Shown one piece after another: positions 1-8,926 of a DNA stretch of 15,366 bases; position 1 is the first letter of the stretch; the number at the start of each line of letters is the position of its first letter. Under the pieces are notes generated by a model. It ran no database searches. It worked only from the letters and a program-made list of their open reading frames with translations, and was not told where the DNA came from. This DNA comes from Burkholderiales bacterium (GTDB lineage: Bacteria > Pseudomonadota > Gammaproteobacteria > Burkholderiales > JACMKV01), in contig JACMKV010000345.1 in the NCBI GenBank assembly GCA_014379915.1, positions 1-15,366 on the forward strand, given 5' to 3'. Position numbers and translations under genes: made by a program.

Positions 1-1276
1 GCAGTTCAAGACCTGGATCAAGCCGCTACGTCTGAAAGCCGGCGAGGACAGCCTGACCGTGATCGTGCCGAATCAGTTCGCACTGCAATGGATCAAGGAC
101 AGATTCCTGCGCGACATCGAAGAAATGGCCGGCGCACACTTTTCCCGTTCTCTCGCGCTGTCTCTTGCGCTGCAGGAGCGAGAACCCGTGCCGAACGTCA
201 AAACGTCACCGTCCAAAACCCAGACTCCTGCACCCGTCATTCGTGTGGACAATGGCCAGACCAGGCTAAACCCCGCCTTCTCCTTCGATAACCTGGTTTC
301 CGGCAAAGCAAACGAGATGGCGCGCGGTGTTGCCATGCAAGTCGCTGAACGACCCGGGGCTTCCTACAACCCGCTGTTCGTCTACGGCGGTGTCGGCTTG
401 GGTAAAACGCACCTGATCCAGGCCATCGGCAATCGCGTCGTTCAGTCCTCGCCCTTGGCCAAAGTTCGCTACATCCACGCCGAACAGTATGTCAGCGATG
501 TAGTCCGTGCTTACCAGCACAAGTCATTTGACGATTTCAAGCGCTACTATCATTCACTCGATCTGCTACTGATCGACGACATCCAGTTTTTTGGCGGAAA
601 AAACCGGACGCAAGAAGAATTTTTCTACGCATTCAACGCGCTGATAGAAGCAAAACGCCAGGTTGTCATTACCTGCGACACCTATCCGAAAGAGATTTCG
701 AATGTGGAAGACAGGCTGATCTCACGCTTCGGCTGGGGTCTGACGGTATCTATCGATCCGCCCGAATTCGAGATGCGCGTTGCCATTCTGTTAAAAAAAG
801 CGGAGGCGGAAGCGGTCACCCTGGATCAGGCCTCGGCTTTCTTTATCGCCAAGCATATCCAGTCCAATGTTCGCGAGCTTGAAGGCGCGTTGAAGCGAGT
901 ACTGGCTTACGCAGGCTTCCACGAACGACCGCTCTCTGCTGATCTCTGCCGAGATGCGTTAAAGGACTTGCTGGCGGTCCAGCTGCGGCAAGTGTCGATC
1001 GACAATATTCAGAAAACCGTCGCCGATTACTACAAGCTGAAGGTCGCGGAGATGCACTCGAAGAAGCGGTCGCGGGTAGTCGCTCGGCCGCGCCAGATTG
1101 CCATGGCGTTGGCTAAAGAATTGACTCAGTTGAGTTTGCCGGACATCGGTGAAGCGTTCGGTGGCCGCGATCATACGACCGTTATGCATGCGTGTCGCAA
1201 GATCGCAGAACTTCGAGCATCCGAACATGAGATTACCCGCGACTATACCGTCCTGTTGCAAATGCTTCGAGGTTGA
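1..1276 (+). CDS. dnaA: Chromosomal replication initiator DnaA, 5' truncated by window edge
   Basis: DnaA is the AAA+ ATPase that binds DnaA boxes, opens oriC and loads the DnaB helicase. The reading frame is open from base 2: residues matching domain I (QFKTWIKPL) lie upstream of the GTG at 59, so that GTG is internal and about 20 N-terminal residues are missing. Counting from the GTG, a short variable linker (about 35-70) leads into the AAA+ domain, with Walker A GGVGLGKT at 110-117, Walker B LLLIDD at 169-174 and the SRFGWG arginine-finger region at 222-227. The C-terminal domain IV carries the DNA-binding signature DHTTVMH at 371-377. The visible 424 residues plus the missing start agree with a full length near 445. 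A 202-base spacer with DnaA-box-like sites and then dnaN follow. Nothing looks damaged. Confidence 0.98.
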   Translation, partial: QFKTWIKPLRLKAGEDSLTVIVPNQFALQWIKDRFLRDIEEMAGAHFSRSLALSLALQEREPVPNVKTSPSKTQTPAPVIRVDNGQTRLNPAFSFDNLVSGKANEMARGVAMQVAERPGASYNPLFVYGGVGLGKTHLIQAIGNRVVQSSPLAKVRYIHAEQYVSDVVRAYQHKSFDDFKRYYHSLDLLLIDDIQFFGGKNRTQEEFFYAFNALIEAKRQVVITCDTYPKEISNVEDRLISRFGWGLTVSIDPPEFEMRVAILLKKAEAEAVTLDQASAFFIAKHIQSNVRELEGALKRVLAYAGFHERPLSADLCRDALKDLLAVQLRQVSIDNIQKTVADYYKLKVAEMHSKKRSRVVARPRQIAMALAKELTQLSLPDIGEAFGGRDHTTVMHACRKIAELRASEHEITRDYTVLLQMLRG

Positions 1277-1307
1277 ATATCGTTCTAGACGGATCACCGG
1301 TACAAAA

Positions 1308-1316
1308 TGTGTATAA
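1308..1316 (-). promoter_or_regulatory. DnaA box (TTATACACA, reverse strand)
   Basis: The plus strand reads TGTGTATAA, whose complement TTATACACA matches the DnaA-box consensus TTATNCACA at every position. It lies 32 bases after the dnaA stop codon, in the intergenic spacer, where such a site is expected to matter. Confidence 0.6.
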
Positions 1317-1429
1317 GGCCGCAACCAGCCTGCAGTTTCAATAGAGCTAACAATTCTTCTACAGCCAGACGATCAGTCATACACAAGGACAAAATAGAAT
1401 TACGCCAAGCAACTCAGGCATTTAAGATA

Positions 1430-1438
1430 GTATCCACA
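1430..1438 (+). promoter_or_regulatory. Near-consensus DnaA box (GTATCCACA)
   Basis: This 9-mer differs from the strong box TTATCCACA only at its first base. It lies 40 bases before the dnaN start, next to an AT-rich stretch, in the same orientation as dnaN. Confidence 0.45.
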
Positions 1439-1478
1439 GATTCTGCGATGCTTATTACTATTACCAATCTTTAAACCT

Positions 1479-2585
1479 ATGAAGATAATACAAGCCGACC
1501 GCGAGACCTTGCTCAGGCCTTTGCAGGCAATTACGGGCATCGTCGAACGACGGCATACGCTGCCAATCCTGTCCAATGTCTTGCTCGAGCGGAAACATGG
1601 CAAGTTGGGTTTCATCGCGACTGACCTGGAAGTCCAGGTTACGACCGAGATTCCGTGCAATACCGAAGGAGAGGCGATCAGCGCGACTGTCTCGGCCCGC
1701 AAGCTCTACGACATCCTGCGCGCGTTACCGGACGGAGAAAAGGTGACAATCGACGCCAGCGACCGCAAGCTTCAGGTCAAAACCACGAGCAGTAAATTCA
1801 ATCTGCAGACGCTGTCTGCAGAGGATTTCCCTCGCATGGCCGAAGCGAGCGACAGCATTAACGTCTTAACCGCGAAACAACACCAGCTGAAAACGCTGTT
1901 AGCCTCGGTGCAGTACGCGATGGCACAGCAGGACATCCGCTATTACCTGAATGGCATGTTAATGATCGCCGACAGCGATGCGCTGATCGCTGTTGCCACC
2001 GATGGCCACCGTCTCGCTCTGAACAAACTAAACCACAACACCGGAACCGCTAGACAAGAAGTAATCCTGCCTCGGAAAGCGGTAATCGAACTCGTAAAGT
2101 TACTCGCCGACAGCGATGACGAGGTGACGATCGGGTTGACCGAGAAGCAAGTGAAATTCAAGTTTTCCGACATACAGCTGACCAGCAAGGTCGTCGACGG
2201 CAAGTTTCCGGACTACACGCGGGTCATCCCTACTCAAAACAAAAACCGCATCGCGTTGAGCCGGATGGACTTGCAACGCGCGCTGCAAAGAGCCGCCATC
2301 CTGGCAAACGAAAAATTCCGCGGCGTGCGCCTGATGCTGACAAAAGACCAGCTCAGCATCGTCTGCTCGAATAACGAGCACGAAGAAGCGCAAGAAGAAC
2401 TGATTATCGACTACTCGGGCGAGCCGCTGGATATCGGTTTCAACATCACCTATTTGCTCGACGTTCTGAATAGTCGGGCAACAGAAAACATAGAATGCGC
2501 GCTGGGCGACGCGAATAGCAGCGCCCTCATCACCGAACCGGGCAACGGCGACTTTCAGTACGTCGTCATGCCCATGCGAATCTAA
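1479..2585 (+). CDS. dnaN: DNA polymerase III beta subunit (sliding clamp)
   Basis: The beta clamp is a ring-shaped homodimer that encircles DNA and tethers polymerase III, and also recruits repair and initiation-control proteins. The 368-residue product is the usual length for three repeated clamp domains. The start MKIIQADRE and the TLPILSNVLLE segment are characteristic of domain I, and the C-terminus ends in VVMPMRI, matching the family's conserved M-P-M-R end. The ATG at 1479 gives the expected N-terminus, but no clear Shine-Dalgarno sequence precedes it (the upstream bases are ctttaaacct). It follows dnaA after a 202-base spacer and is followed 11 bases later by gyrB with a strong ribosome-binding site, so dnaN and gyrB are probably cotranscribed. 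recF is not present between them. Confidence 0.98.
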   Translation: MKIIQADRETLLRPLQAITGIVERRHTLPILSNVLLERKHGKLGFIATDLEVQVTTEIPCNTEGEAISATVSARKLYDILRALPDGEKVTIDASDRKLQVKTTSSKFNLQTLSAEDFPRMAEASDSINVLTAKQHQLKTLLASVQYAMAQQDIRYYLNGMLMIADSDALIAVATDGHRLALNKLNHNTGTARQEVILPRKAVIELVKLLADSDDEVTIGLTEKQVKFKFSDIQLTSKVVDGKFPDYTRVIPTQNKNRIALSRMDLQRALQRAAILANEKFRGVRLMLTKDQLSIVCSNNEHEEAQEELIIDYSGEPLDIGFNITYLLDVLNSRATENIECALGDANSSALITEPGNGDFQYVVMPMRI

Positions 2586-2596
2586 GAAGGAAAAAC

Positions 2597-5008
2597 TTGG
2601 AACAGAAGCCCAGTATCGCCAACAACGGCGCCTACAACGACGACAGCATCAAAGTTTTAAAGGGGCTCGATGCGGTGCGCAAGCGCCCGGGCATGTATAT
2701 CGGGGATACCAGCGATGGGAGCGGCCTGCACCACATGGTGTTTGAAGTGGTCGATAACGCAATCGACGAAGCTCTGGCCGGTTACTGCGACGAGATTACC
2801 GTCACCATTCATCCGGACAACTCGATCAGCGTCGTCGATAACGGCCGCGGCATTCCGACCGGTATGCATCCCACTGAGGGGCGCTCTACTGCCGAGGTCG
2901 TGATGACCGAATTGCACGCCGGCGGCAAGTTCGACAACAACGCCTACAAAATCGCGGGCGGCTTGCACGGTGTCGGTGTGTCGGTCGTCAACGCGCTGTC
3001 GGAATGGCTGCGACTGACCATACGCATGAACGGCAACGTCAGCCAGGTCGAGTTTCGCATGGGTGTACCTGCCGAGCCTTTGAAAGTGACCGGCAAAACC
3101 GAACGGCGCGGCACCGAAGTTCACTTTCTCGCCAGCAGCGAAATCTTCGGCAATATCGAATACCACTACGATATTCTGGCCAAGCGTTTGCGCGAACTGT
3201 CTTTCCTGAATAACGGCGTCAAAATCGTGCTGACCGACCAGCGATCCGGAAAAGAGGAAAATTTTGCCTTCAGCGGCGGCGTAAAAGGGTTCGTCGAATT
3301 TACCAATCGAACCAAATCGGTCCTGCACGGCAACACGTTCTACGCAACCCGCGAGAAGGACGGCATCGGCGTGGAGGTGGCGATGCAATGGAACGATTCG
3401 TACCAGGAGCAAGTGCTGTGTTTCACCAATAACATACCGCAGCGCGACGGTGGCACCCATCTAACCGGCCTGCGCGCCGCCATGACCCGAACCCTGAACC
3501 AATATATCGAAGCCAACGAATACGCCAAGAAAGCCAAGGTTGAAACGACTGGCGACGACATGCGTGAAGGCCTCGCCTGCATATTGTCAGTCAAAGTACC
3601 CGAGCCCAAGTTTTCATCGCAGACCAAGGACAAGCTGGTGTCATCGGAAGTGCGACCGGTCGTCGAAGAAATCGTCGCCCAGGCGCTTATGGAATTCCTG
3701 CTCGAGAAGCCGGCCGACGCCAAAATCATCATCGGCAAGATTATCGATGCGGCGAGGGCCCGCGAAGCAGCCAGAAAAGCGCGAGAAATAACGCGCCGCA
3801 AAGGTGTTCTCGACGGATTAGGTTTGCCCGGCAAGCTCGCCGACTGCCAGGAGAAGGATCCTGCGCTGTGCGAGCTTTATCTGGTCGAAGGCGATTCGGC
3901 AGGCGGCTCGGCCAAGCAAGGGCGCGACCGTAAATTCCAGGCGATCCTGCCGCTCAAAGGCAAGATTCTGAACGTCGAACGAGCGCGCTTCGACAAGCTG
4001 GTTTCATCCCAGGAAATCGCGACGCTGATCACCGCGCTCGGCACCGGCATCGGCAAGGACGAGTACAACCCGGCCAAATTGCGCTACCACCGCGTCATTA
4101 TCATGACTGACGCTGACGTCGACGGCTCGCACATCCGCACCCTGCTGCTGACGTTTTTCTATCGGCAAATGCCGGAGCTGATCGAGGGCGGCCATATTTA
4201 TATCGCCCAGCCGCCGCTGTACAAGGTCAAGCACGGCAAGGAAGAACGCTATTTGAAGGACGATCACGAGCTGAAGCAATATCTGCTGCGGCAGTCGCTG
4301 CAAGATGCCAAGCTTTATCCTGGCGCCAAAGCCGAACCGCTGAGCCGGGAAGCGCTGGAGGCGCTGGCCAAAGAATACTTGCTTGCAGAAGCGGTCATCG
4401 ACCGCGTTAGCCAGCTCGTCGATAGCGCCGTGCTGCACGCATTGCTCAAGCGCGTCGAACTGGATTTGTCCAACGAAGCGGTGGCTGCCAAAAGCGCCAG
4501 GAGCCTCGCTGCCGCCGTGGGCGCCGGAAACATCAAGATCGAGCCGCGCTACGATGACAAAACTGAAAGTCATTCGCTGTTGATCAGGAAAATGCAACAC
4601 GGAAATCAGCGGCTTAGCCACATCGATCAGGAGTTCATTCAAAGCGGCGACTACGCGCAGATCGCGCGTACCGCGGAAGTACTGGATGGATTGCTCAGCG
4701 AAGGCGCTTATGTAAAGCGTGGTGAGCATAAGCTCGCGGTCACCAGCTTCAAGCAGGCGCTCGACTGGCTGCTAGACGAGGTCCGCAAGGGTCTGGGAAT
4801 TCAGCGCTACAAAGGATTGGGCGAAATGAATCCCGAACAATTGTGGGAAACTACGATGGATCCGAAAGCGCGCCGCCTGATGCGCGCGCAAATCGAAGAC
4901 AGCATTGCCGCCGACGAGATATTCACGACCTTGATGGGCGATGTCGTTGAGCCCCGCCGCGCATTCATCGAAAGCAATGCGCTGGGCGTGCGCAATCTGG
5001 ACGTCTGA
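2597..5008 (+). CDS. gyrB: DNA gyrase subunit B
   Basis: GyrB supplies the ATPase and part of the DNA-cleavage core of gyrase, which introduces negative supercoils together with GyrA (not in this window). The 803-residue length matches the long proteobacterial form. The GHKL ATPase domain shows RKRPGMYIGD, Glu50 and Asn54 in VFEVVDNAIDEAL, and the ATP-lid stretch GGLHGVGVSVVN. The transducer has QTKDKLVSSEV. The Toprim domain has EGDSAGGSA with Glu431 and DADVDG with Asp505, Asp507 and Asp509, the metal ligands. The C-terminal QRYKGLGEMN box is intact, and the large insert before it is the one typical of proteobacteria. The TTG start is supported by AAGAAGG at 2584-2590, six bases upstream, and by the correct N-terminal context (SIKVLKGLDAVRKRPG). 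The gene ends convergently to topB. Confidence 0.98.
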   Translation: MEQKPSIANNGAYNDDSIKVLKGLDAVRKRPGMYIGDTSDGSGLHHMVFEVVDNAIDEALAGYCDEITVTIHPDNSISVVDNGRGIPTGMHPTEGRSTAEVVMTELHAGGKFDNNAYKIAGGLHGVGVSVVNALSEWLRLTIRMNGNVSQVEFRMGVPAEPLKVTGKTERRGTEVHFLASSEIFGNIEYHYDILAKRLRELSFLNNGVKIVLTDQRSGKEENFAFSGGVKGFVEFTNRTKSVLHGNTFYATREKDGIGVEVAMQWNDSYQEQVLCFTNNIPQRDGGTHLTGLRAAMTRTLNQYIEANEYAKKAKVETTGDDMREGLACILSVKVPEPKFSSQTKDKLVSSEVRPVVEEIVAQALMEFLLEKPADAKIIIGKIIDAARAREAARKAREITRRKGVLDGLGLPGKLADCQEKDPALCELYLVEGDSAGGSAKQGRDRKFQAILPLKGKILNVERARFDKLVSSQEIATLITALGTGIGKDEYNPAKLRYHRVIIMTDADVDGSHIRTLLLTFFYRQMPELIEGGHIYIAQPPLYKVKHGKEERYLKDDHELKQYLLRQSLQDAKLYPGAKAEPLSREALEALAKEYLLAEAVIDRVSQLVDSAVLHALLKRVELDLSNEAVAAKSARSLAAAVGAGNIKIEPRYDDKTESHSLLIRKMQHGNQRLSHIDQEFIQSGDYAQIARTAEVLDGLLSEGAYVKRGEHKLAVTSFKQALDWLLDEVRKGLGIQRYKGLGEMNPEQLWETTMDPKARRLMRAQIEDSIAADEIFTTLMGDVVEPRRAFIESNALGVRNLDV

Positions 5009-5152
5009 CCGACTGGAAAACGCAGCTACAGAAAGCGGACCGTCGAAAATTCTGAAGGATAGAAACGACAGCACCATCGGCGAATGAGCCACCTGCTGCT
5101 GGTGCAAACTCCCTGAAGGGGAAGTGACGTTGTTTTCGGGAGTTATTGAATA
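5009..5152. other. Convergent spacer between gyrB and topB with weak hairpins
   Basis: This 144-base non-coding region separates the 3' ends of gyrB (+) and topB (-). It contains the inverted repeat AACTCCC (5107-5113) / GGGAGTT (5138-5144), with a small CCC-TGAA-GGG hairpin inside it (5111-5120) followed by a modest T-rich run (5130-5136). It also contains GCACCA (5071-5076) / TGGTGC (5100-5105). These could end transcription from either side, but neither is a classic stem followed directly by a T-run, so termination is inferred from position more than from structure. Confidence 0.3.
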
Positions 5153-7744
5153 CTAACCGCGGCCAGCAGCAACTCGTCGCGGCGTCTTTGGCGGTTTCTC
5201 TGTCACTGGCGCTGACGTGTCGAGCGCTCGCGCTTTGGTCGATGCCGCCTCCTTCTTGCCGCCTTTGCCTTTTGTCCCGGCTTTTGCTACCCGAGGGGCG
5301 AATTCAAATGAGATCTTGCCGCCGTCACCGACGACCAAAAAGGCGGAAAACGGACGCCCTTTTTTCGATACGAACCTGGTTAACAAATCGGTTTTGCCCT
5401 GCGCCAGCAATTTCTCGACTTGCTCGCGCTCGATCGGGCGTTGCAGGATCGTCCGACCGGTACTGAAGTCACACGATTTGTTGGGCCCGGTCGCGTTCTC
5501 GCAAACGTATTTACTCGAAAGCTCATAAACCCCAGCCGCGCATTTCGGGCATTTCCCCAACGGCTGTTGATCGCTGAAGTCGGGCGCTTCTGTCGCGCCG
5601 TTGTCTTGGAGCGCGAAATCGAACTTTATTTCCAAGTCCGGGCTCAGCAAGACCGACGCGGTGAAAGGCCTCCCCATTTTGCTGCGGAAGCCGGCCAACG
5701 GACCCACTTGCCGCTCCCCGATTAGCTGCTCCATCTCGGCGACTTCAAATTGCCGGCCGGCGAGAATTTTCCAAAGTGAGAAATCGCAGTTCCCGCACTG
5801 GAAAGTTTTGTAGGTTTCCTTCACCTCGCCGCTACATCTCGGGCAGCGCGCCTGCAGCGTTCCAAAGTCTCCGGGTACGGTGTCGCTATCGTGGTTCTTG
5901 GCCCGGCGCACGATGCGCTTGGTCATGTCGATAATGTCGTCCATGAACACCTCGCGCCCGATTTCACCGCGTTCGACGCGCTTCAGCCTGAACTCCCAAT
6001 TTCCGGTTAGCTCCGGCGAGCACAGCTCGGGAACGTCAAGACCGCGCAGCAGCGTGATCAGCGAGAAAGCCTTGGCTGTCGCCTCCAGCTCGCGGCCGTT
6101 GCGCAGCATGTATTTTTCGAGGATCAGATTCTCGATGATGGTCGCGCGTGTCGCCGGCGTCCCCAGGCCCTTGCCAAGCATCGCTTCGCGCAAATCTTCA
6201 TCCTCAACCAGCTTGCCGGCCCCTTCCATCGCAGACAGCAAGGTCGCTTCTGTGTAGCGGGCGGGCGGCCTCGTCTGGTGTGCGACGACTGCGACTTCGC
6301 GCGTCGCGACGGTTTCGTTCGTGCTGATCGGGATCAGGCTCGCTTCGGCGGACTGGACTTCCTTGCCGTAAACAGCCTGCCAACCGGCGCTGACCATCAC
6401 CTTGCCCTCGGTTTTGAAAGGCTCGTTACCGACACGGGTAATGCGCGTCGTCAGCAGAAATTCGGCGGCAGGATGGAAAATAGCGAGAAACCGCTTGGTC
6501 ACCAGATCGTAAAGCTTGGCCTCGGCTTCATTCAGATTCCGTGGCGGCAGGGGGGTCGGAATGATTGCAAAGTGATCGGAAATCTTTGCGTTGTTAAAAA
6601 TGCGCGGATTCGGTCGAACCCACCCCTGCTTCAGGATCAGGTTGGCATGCGGTTTGTAAGCCGTCCCCGCGAGGGCGCTCAAAGTCTCTTTGACAGTCGC
6701 CGCATAATCTTCCGGCAGCGCGCGCGAATCGGTGCGCGGATAAGTCAGCGCTTTATGCCGCTCATATAGCGCTTGCGCCAAGCTCAGCGTCATTTTGGCG
6801 GAAAAGCCGAAGCGGCCGTTGGCTTCGCGCTGCAGGCTGGTCAAGTCATAGAGCAGCGGGCAACTTTCCGTCGACGGCTTGCTTTCTTCCGCGACGATTC
6901 CCGGTTGGCCGAGGCAACGGTCGCGGATCGTGCGTGCCCGCGCCGCATCCCAAAGCCGCTCAGCGCGAAGTTCAACCTCGCCGGCAGTCTTCGAAAAACG
7001 CTCGTCAAACCAGCGTCCGCTATAGCTGCCGGCAGCCGCTTCGAAAGTCGCGAGGACCTCCCAGTAATCCTTGGCAACAAAGCGTCTGATCGCCTCTTCG
7101 CGTTCGACGACGATGGCAAGTGTAGGCGTTTGCACGCGGCCTACCGTAGTCAAATGAAAGCCGCCGGCTTTGGAATTGAACGCTGTCATCGCCCGCGTGC
7201 CATTGATGCCGACCAGCCAGTCGGCCTCGGAGCGGCACACCGCTGCGGCCGCCAGCGGCGCCATGGTTTCACCCTCGCGCAAGCCTTGAAAACCGTCGCG
7301 GATCGCGCCCGGCGTCATCGATTGCAGCCACAGCCGCCGCACCGGCTTCTGGCTTTTCAGATGACGCATCAAATAATGAAATATCAACTCGCCTTCGCGC
7401 CCCGCGTCGCAGGCGTTGATCACATCGGCGACATCCTTGCGTTTGACCAGCTTCGCCAGCAACTTCAGCCGAGACTCGGTTTTCTCGATCGGCCTGAGGC
7501 CGAAATGGGGCGGAATCATCGGCAGGTGGTTGAACGTCCACTTGCCGCGCTTGACTTCGAATTCCTCCGGCACACACAACTCGAGCAGGTGGCCGATCGC
7601 CGATGACAGCACATAGTCGGCGCTTTCGAAGTAGTCGTCGTGCTTGATGAAGCCGCCGAGCGCGCGCGCGATGTCGTTCGCGACCGAAGGCTTCTCCGCG
7701 ATGATCAGAGTTTTACCAGGTGTCGTCTTTTTTTCAGGTATCAC
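5153..7744 (-). CDS. topB: DNA topoisomerase III (type IA)
   Basis: Type IA topoisomerases cut one DNA strand through a tyrosine and pass another strand; topoisomerase III favours decatenation of replication and recombination intermediates. Numbering from the GTG at 7744 (863 residues), the Toprim domain opens with TLIIAEKPS (Glu17) and continues with the acidic motif CDAGREGE (112-119). SDHFAIIPT (389-397) is typical of the TopB group, and the active site is YPRTDSR with Tyr335. Two cysteine clusters follow (Cys634/637/650/653 and Cys732/735/748/758), each leading into a repeat with KxGRPF, and the end is a basic Lys/Ala/Pro-rich tail from about 820. No ATG start exists. A TTG at 7804, six bases after the dprA stop, is an alternative giving 883 residues. 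None of the starts has a clear Shine-Dalgarno sequence. It is probably translated from the dprA message. Confidence 0.93.
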   Translation of the reverse strand: MIPEKKTTPGKTLIIAEKPSVANDIARALGGFIKHDDYFESADYVLSSAIGHLLELCVPEEFEVKRGKWTFNHLPMIPPHFGLRPIEKTESRLKLLAKLVKRKDVADVINACDAGREGELIFHYLMRHLKSQKPVRRLWLQSMTPGAIRDGFQGLREGETMAPLAAAAVCRSEADWLVGINGTRAMTAFNSKAGGFHLTTVGRVQTPTLAIVVEREEAIRRFVAKDYWEVLATFEAAAGSYSGRWFDERFSKTAGEVELRAERLWDAARARTIRDRCLGQPGIVAEESKPSTESCPLLYDLTSLQREANGRFGFSAKMTLSLAQALYERHKALTYPRTDSRALPEDYAATVKETLSALAGTAYKPHANLILKQGWVRPNPRIFNNAKISDHFAIIPTPLPPRNLNEAEAKLYDLVTKRFLAIFHPAAEFLLTTRITRVGNEPFKTEGKVMVSAGWQAVYGKEVQSAEASLIPISTNETVATREVAVVAHQTRPPARYTEATLLSAMEGAGKLVEDEDLREAMLGKGLGTPATRATIIENLILEKYMLRNGRELEATAKAFSLITLLRGLDVPELCSPELTGNWEFRLKRVERGEIGREVFMDDIIDMTKRIVRRAKNHDSDTVPGDFGTLQARCPRCSGEVKETYKTFQCGNCDFSLWKILAGRQFEVAEMEQLIGERQVGPLAGFRSKMGRPFTASVLLSPDLEIKFDFALQDNGATEAPDFSDQQPLGKCPKCAAGVYELSSKYVCENATGPNKSCDFSTGRTILQRPIEREQVEKLLAQGKTDLLTRFVSKKGRPFSAFLVVGDGGKISFEFAPRVAKAGTKGKGGKKEAASTKARALDTSAPVTEKPPKTPRRVAAGRG

Positions 7745-7810
7745 TTCTGGGTATGGTTGGACTGGCAAGCGGCAGATATTAGAAACAATATCCGGTCGAC
7801 GCAAGCGCCG

Positions 7811-8926
7811 TCAGCGTGAGTTGACGGCAGATCCTGATATGCGCTGGTATAAACCGCCGGGAAACGAACTCACCAGCCCGTCGAGTTCGAGCGTCAGCAG
7901 AATCGCCGAGAGCGTCTCGGCGCCGATGCCCGAACGCCGGCACAAAGTATCGATCGTGCACGGATCGAAACCCATGTGTCGGAGGACGGTTTCGGCTTCG
8001 GCACCGAGTGAAGGCGGCAAGGTCGGGGTGGAAGGTAGCGTCGAACGACCACGCCAATTGAGCTCCTGCAGAATGTCATCGGCGCACTCGACCAGCTTGG
8101 CGCCTTGCTTGATCAGCCAGTGACAGCCCTTGGAATGCGGCGAATGTATCGAGCCTGGAATGGCGAAGACTTCGCGCCCCTGTTCGAGCGCGACCCGCGC
8201 CGTGATCAGCGACCCGCTTTGGGTTGCCGCTTCCACAACGAGGCAGCCCAGGCTCATGCCGCTTATCACGCGATTGCGGCGCGGAAAGTTATTGCCGAGC
8301 GCCGGCGTGCCGATCGGGAATTCGGAAACCAATGCGCCACGCTGAGCTATTTCATGCGCGAGCTGTCGGTTGCGCGCGGGGTAAACGATGTCGAGACCGG
8401 TGCCTACCACCGCCACACTGGCGGATGCGCCGATCAGACCCCCGCGATGCGCCGCCGCATCGATGCCGAGAGCAAGGCCGCTGATCACGCATAAACCTAC
8501 GTCGCTCAGGGCGTGCGCGAACGACGAGGCATTGTGCAAACCCTGAGGTGTGGCATTGCGGCTGCCGACCACTGCGAGCATCGGCTGGTTAAGGAGCTCG
8601 AGCGCGCCTTTCACGTAGAGCAGCAACGGGGGATCGGCGGTCTGCAGCAGCAGCTTGGGATAGCGCTCGTCGCCCACGGTGACGATGTGATTCGTCGCAT
8701 CCTGCAGCCATGCGAGTGTGGCGTCGATGCTTTCGGGCGCGGCGCCGGCGGTAATTTTTTGCGCAGCTGTCGCAGGCACAATCTCAGAAAGCGAGCGCAC
8801 ACTCGCAGCGAGCACTTGGTCCGGCGAGCCGAAGCGCTGCAGGAGCTTGCGAATTCCGGCGCCGCCCAGTCCAGGGATCAGCGTGAGGTTGAGCCAGCTT
8901 TCGATATCAGCCGGGTGAGCCGGCAT
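7811..8926 (-). CDS. dprA: DNA-processing protein DprA (Smf)
   Basis: DprA binds single-stranded DNA taken up during natural transformation, protects it and loads RecA; it is also widespread in bacteria not known to be competent. The 371-residue protein has the full set of parts. An N-terminal helical HhH/SAM-like region (about 10-60) contains LIPGLGGAGIRKLL. A Rossmann-like core (about 115-290) has VVGSRNATPQG (119-129), ISGLALGIDAAAH (148-160), FPRRNRVISG (214-223), SGSLITARVALEQGREVFAIPG (an overall conserved stretch at 237-258) and the SKGCHWLIKQGA segment. A winged-helix C-terminus (about 310-364) resembles the DprA DML1-like domain. The ATG at 8926 gives the family's usual N-terminus but has no obvious Shine-Dalgarno sequence. 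It lies downstream of the LysM gene and immediately upstream of topB. The smg gene, often next to dprA in relatives, is absent. Confidence 0.97.
   Translation of the reverse strand: MPAHPADIESWLNLTLIPGLGGAGIRKLLQRFGSPDQVLAASVRSLSEIVPATAAQKITAGAAPESIDATLAWLQDATNHIVTVGDERYPKLLLQTADPPLLLYVKGALELLNQPMLAVVGSRNATPQGLHNASSFAHALSDVGLCVISGLALGIDAAAHRGGLIGASASVAVVGTGLDIVYPARNRQLAHEIAQRGALVSEFPIGTPALGNNFPRRNRVISGMSLGCLVVEAATQSGSLITARVALEQGREVFAIPGSIHSPHSKGCHWLIKQGAKLVECADDILQELNWRGRSTLPSTPTLPPSLGAEAETVLRHMGFDPCTIDTLCRRSGIGAETLSAILLTLELDGLVSSFPGGLYQRISGSAVNSR

Larger units (their letters stand above)
1277..1478. promoter_or_regulatory. dnaA-dnaN spacer with a cluster of DnaA-box-like sites
   Basis: This 202-base non-coding stretch becomes AT-rich towards dnaN. 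It holds one consensus DnaA box on the minus strand (1308-1316) and two single-mismatch sites on the plus strand: TCATACACA at 1377-1385 and GTATCCACA at 1430-1438. The last site adjoins the most AT-rich part (about 1440-1478). Two readings fit. It may be an origin or origin sub-region, as in bacteria whose oriC lies between dnaA and dnaN, or it may hold DnaA-responsive control of dnaN and gyrB. Origins in betaproteobacteria are often upstream of dnaA, which is outside the window, so the choice is open. No convincing sigma-70 promoter could be fixed here. Confidence 0.5.

Noticed and set aside
2657..3460. 267-codon minus-strand open frame opposite gyrB
   Set aside because: It lies wholly inside the conserved GyrB ATPase region and shows no domain or ribosome-binding site of its own.
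5107..5144. Inverted repeat AACTCCC/GGGAGTT as a bidirectional terminator
   Set aside because: The arms are only 7 bases with a 24-base loop and no adjacent T-run, so I kept it as a weak note in the spacer entry, not as a called terminator.
6773..7606. 277-codon plus-strand open frame opposite topB
   Set aside because: It is complementary to the catalytic part of topoisomerase III, and the composition is low-quality and rich in Arg and Gln.
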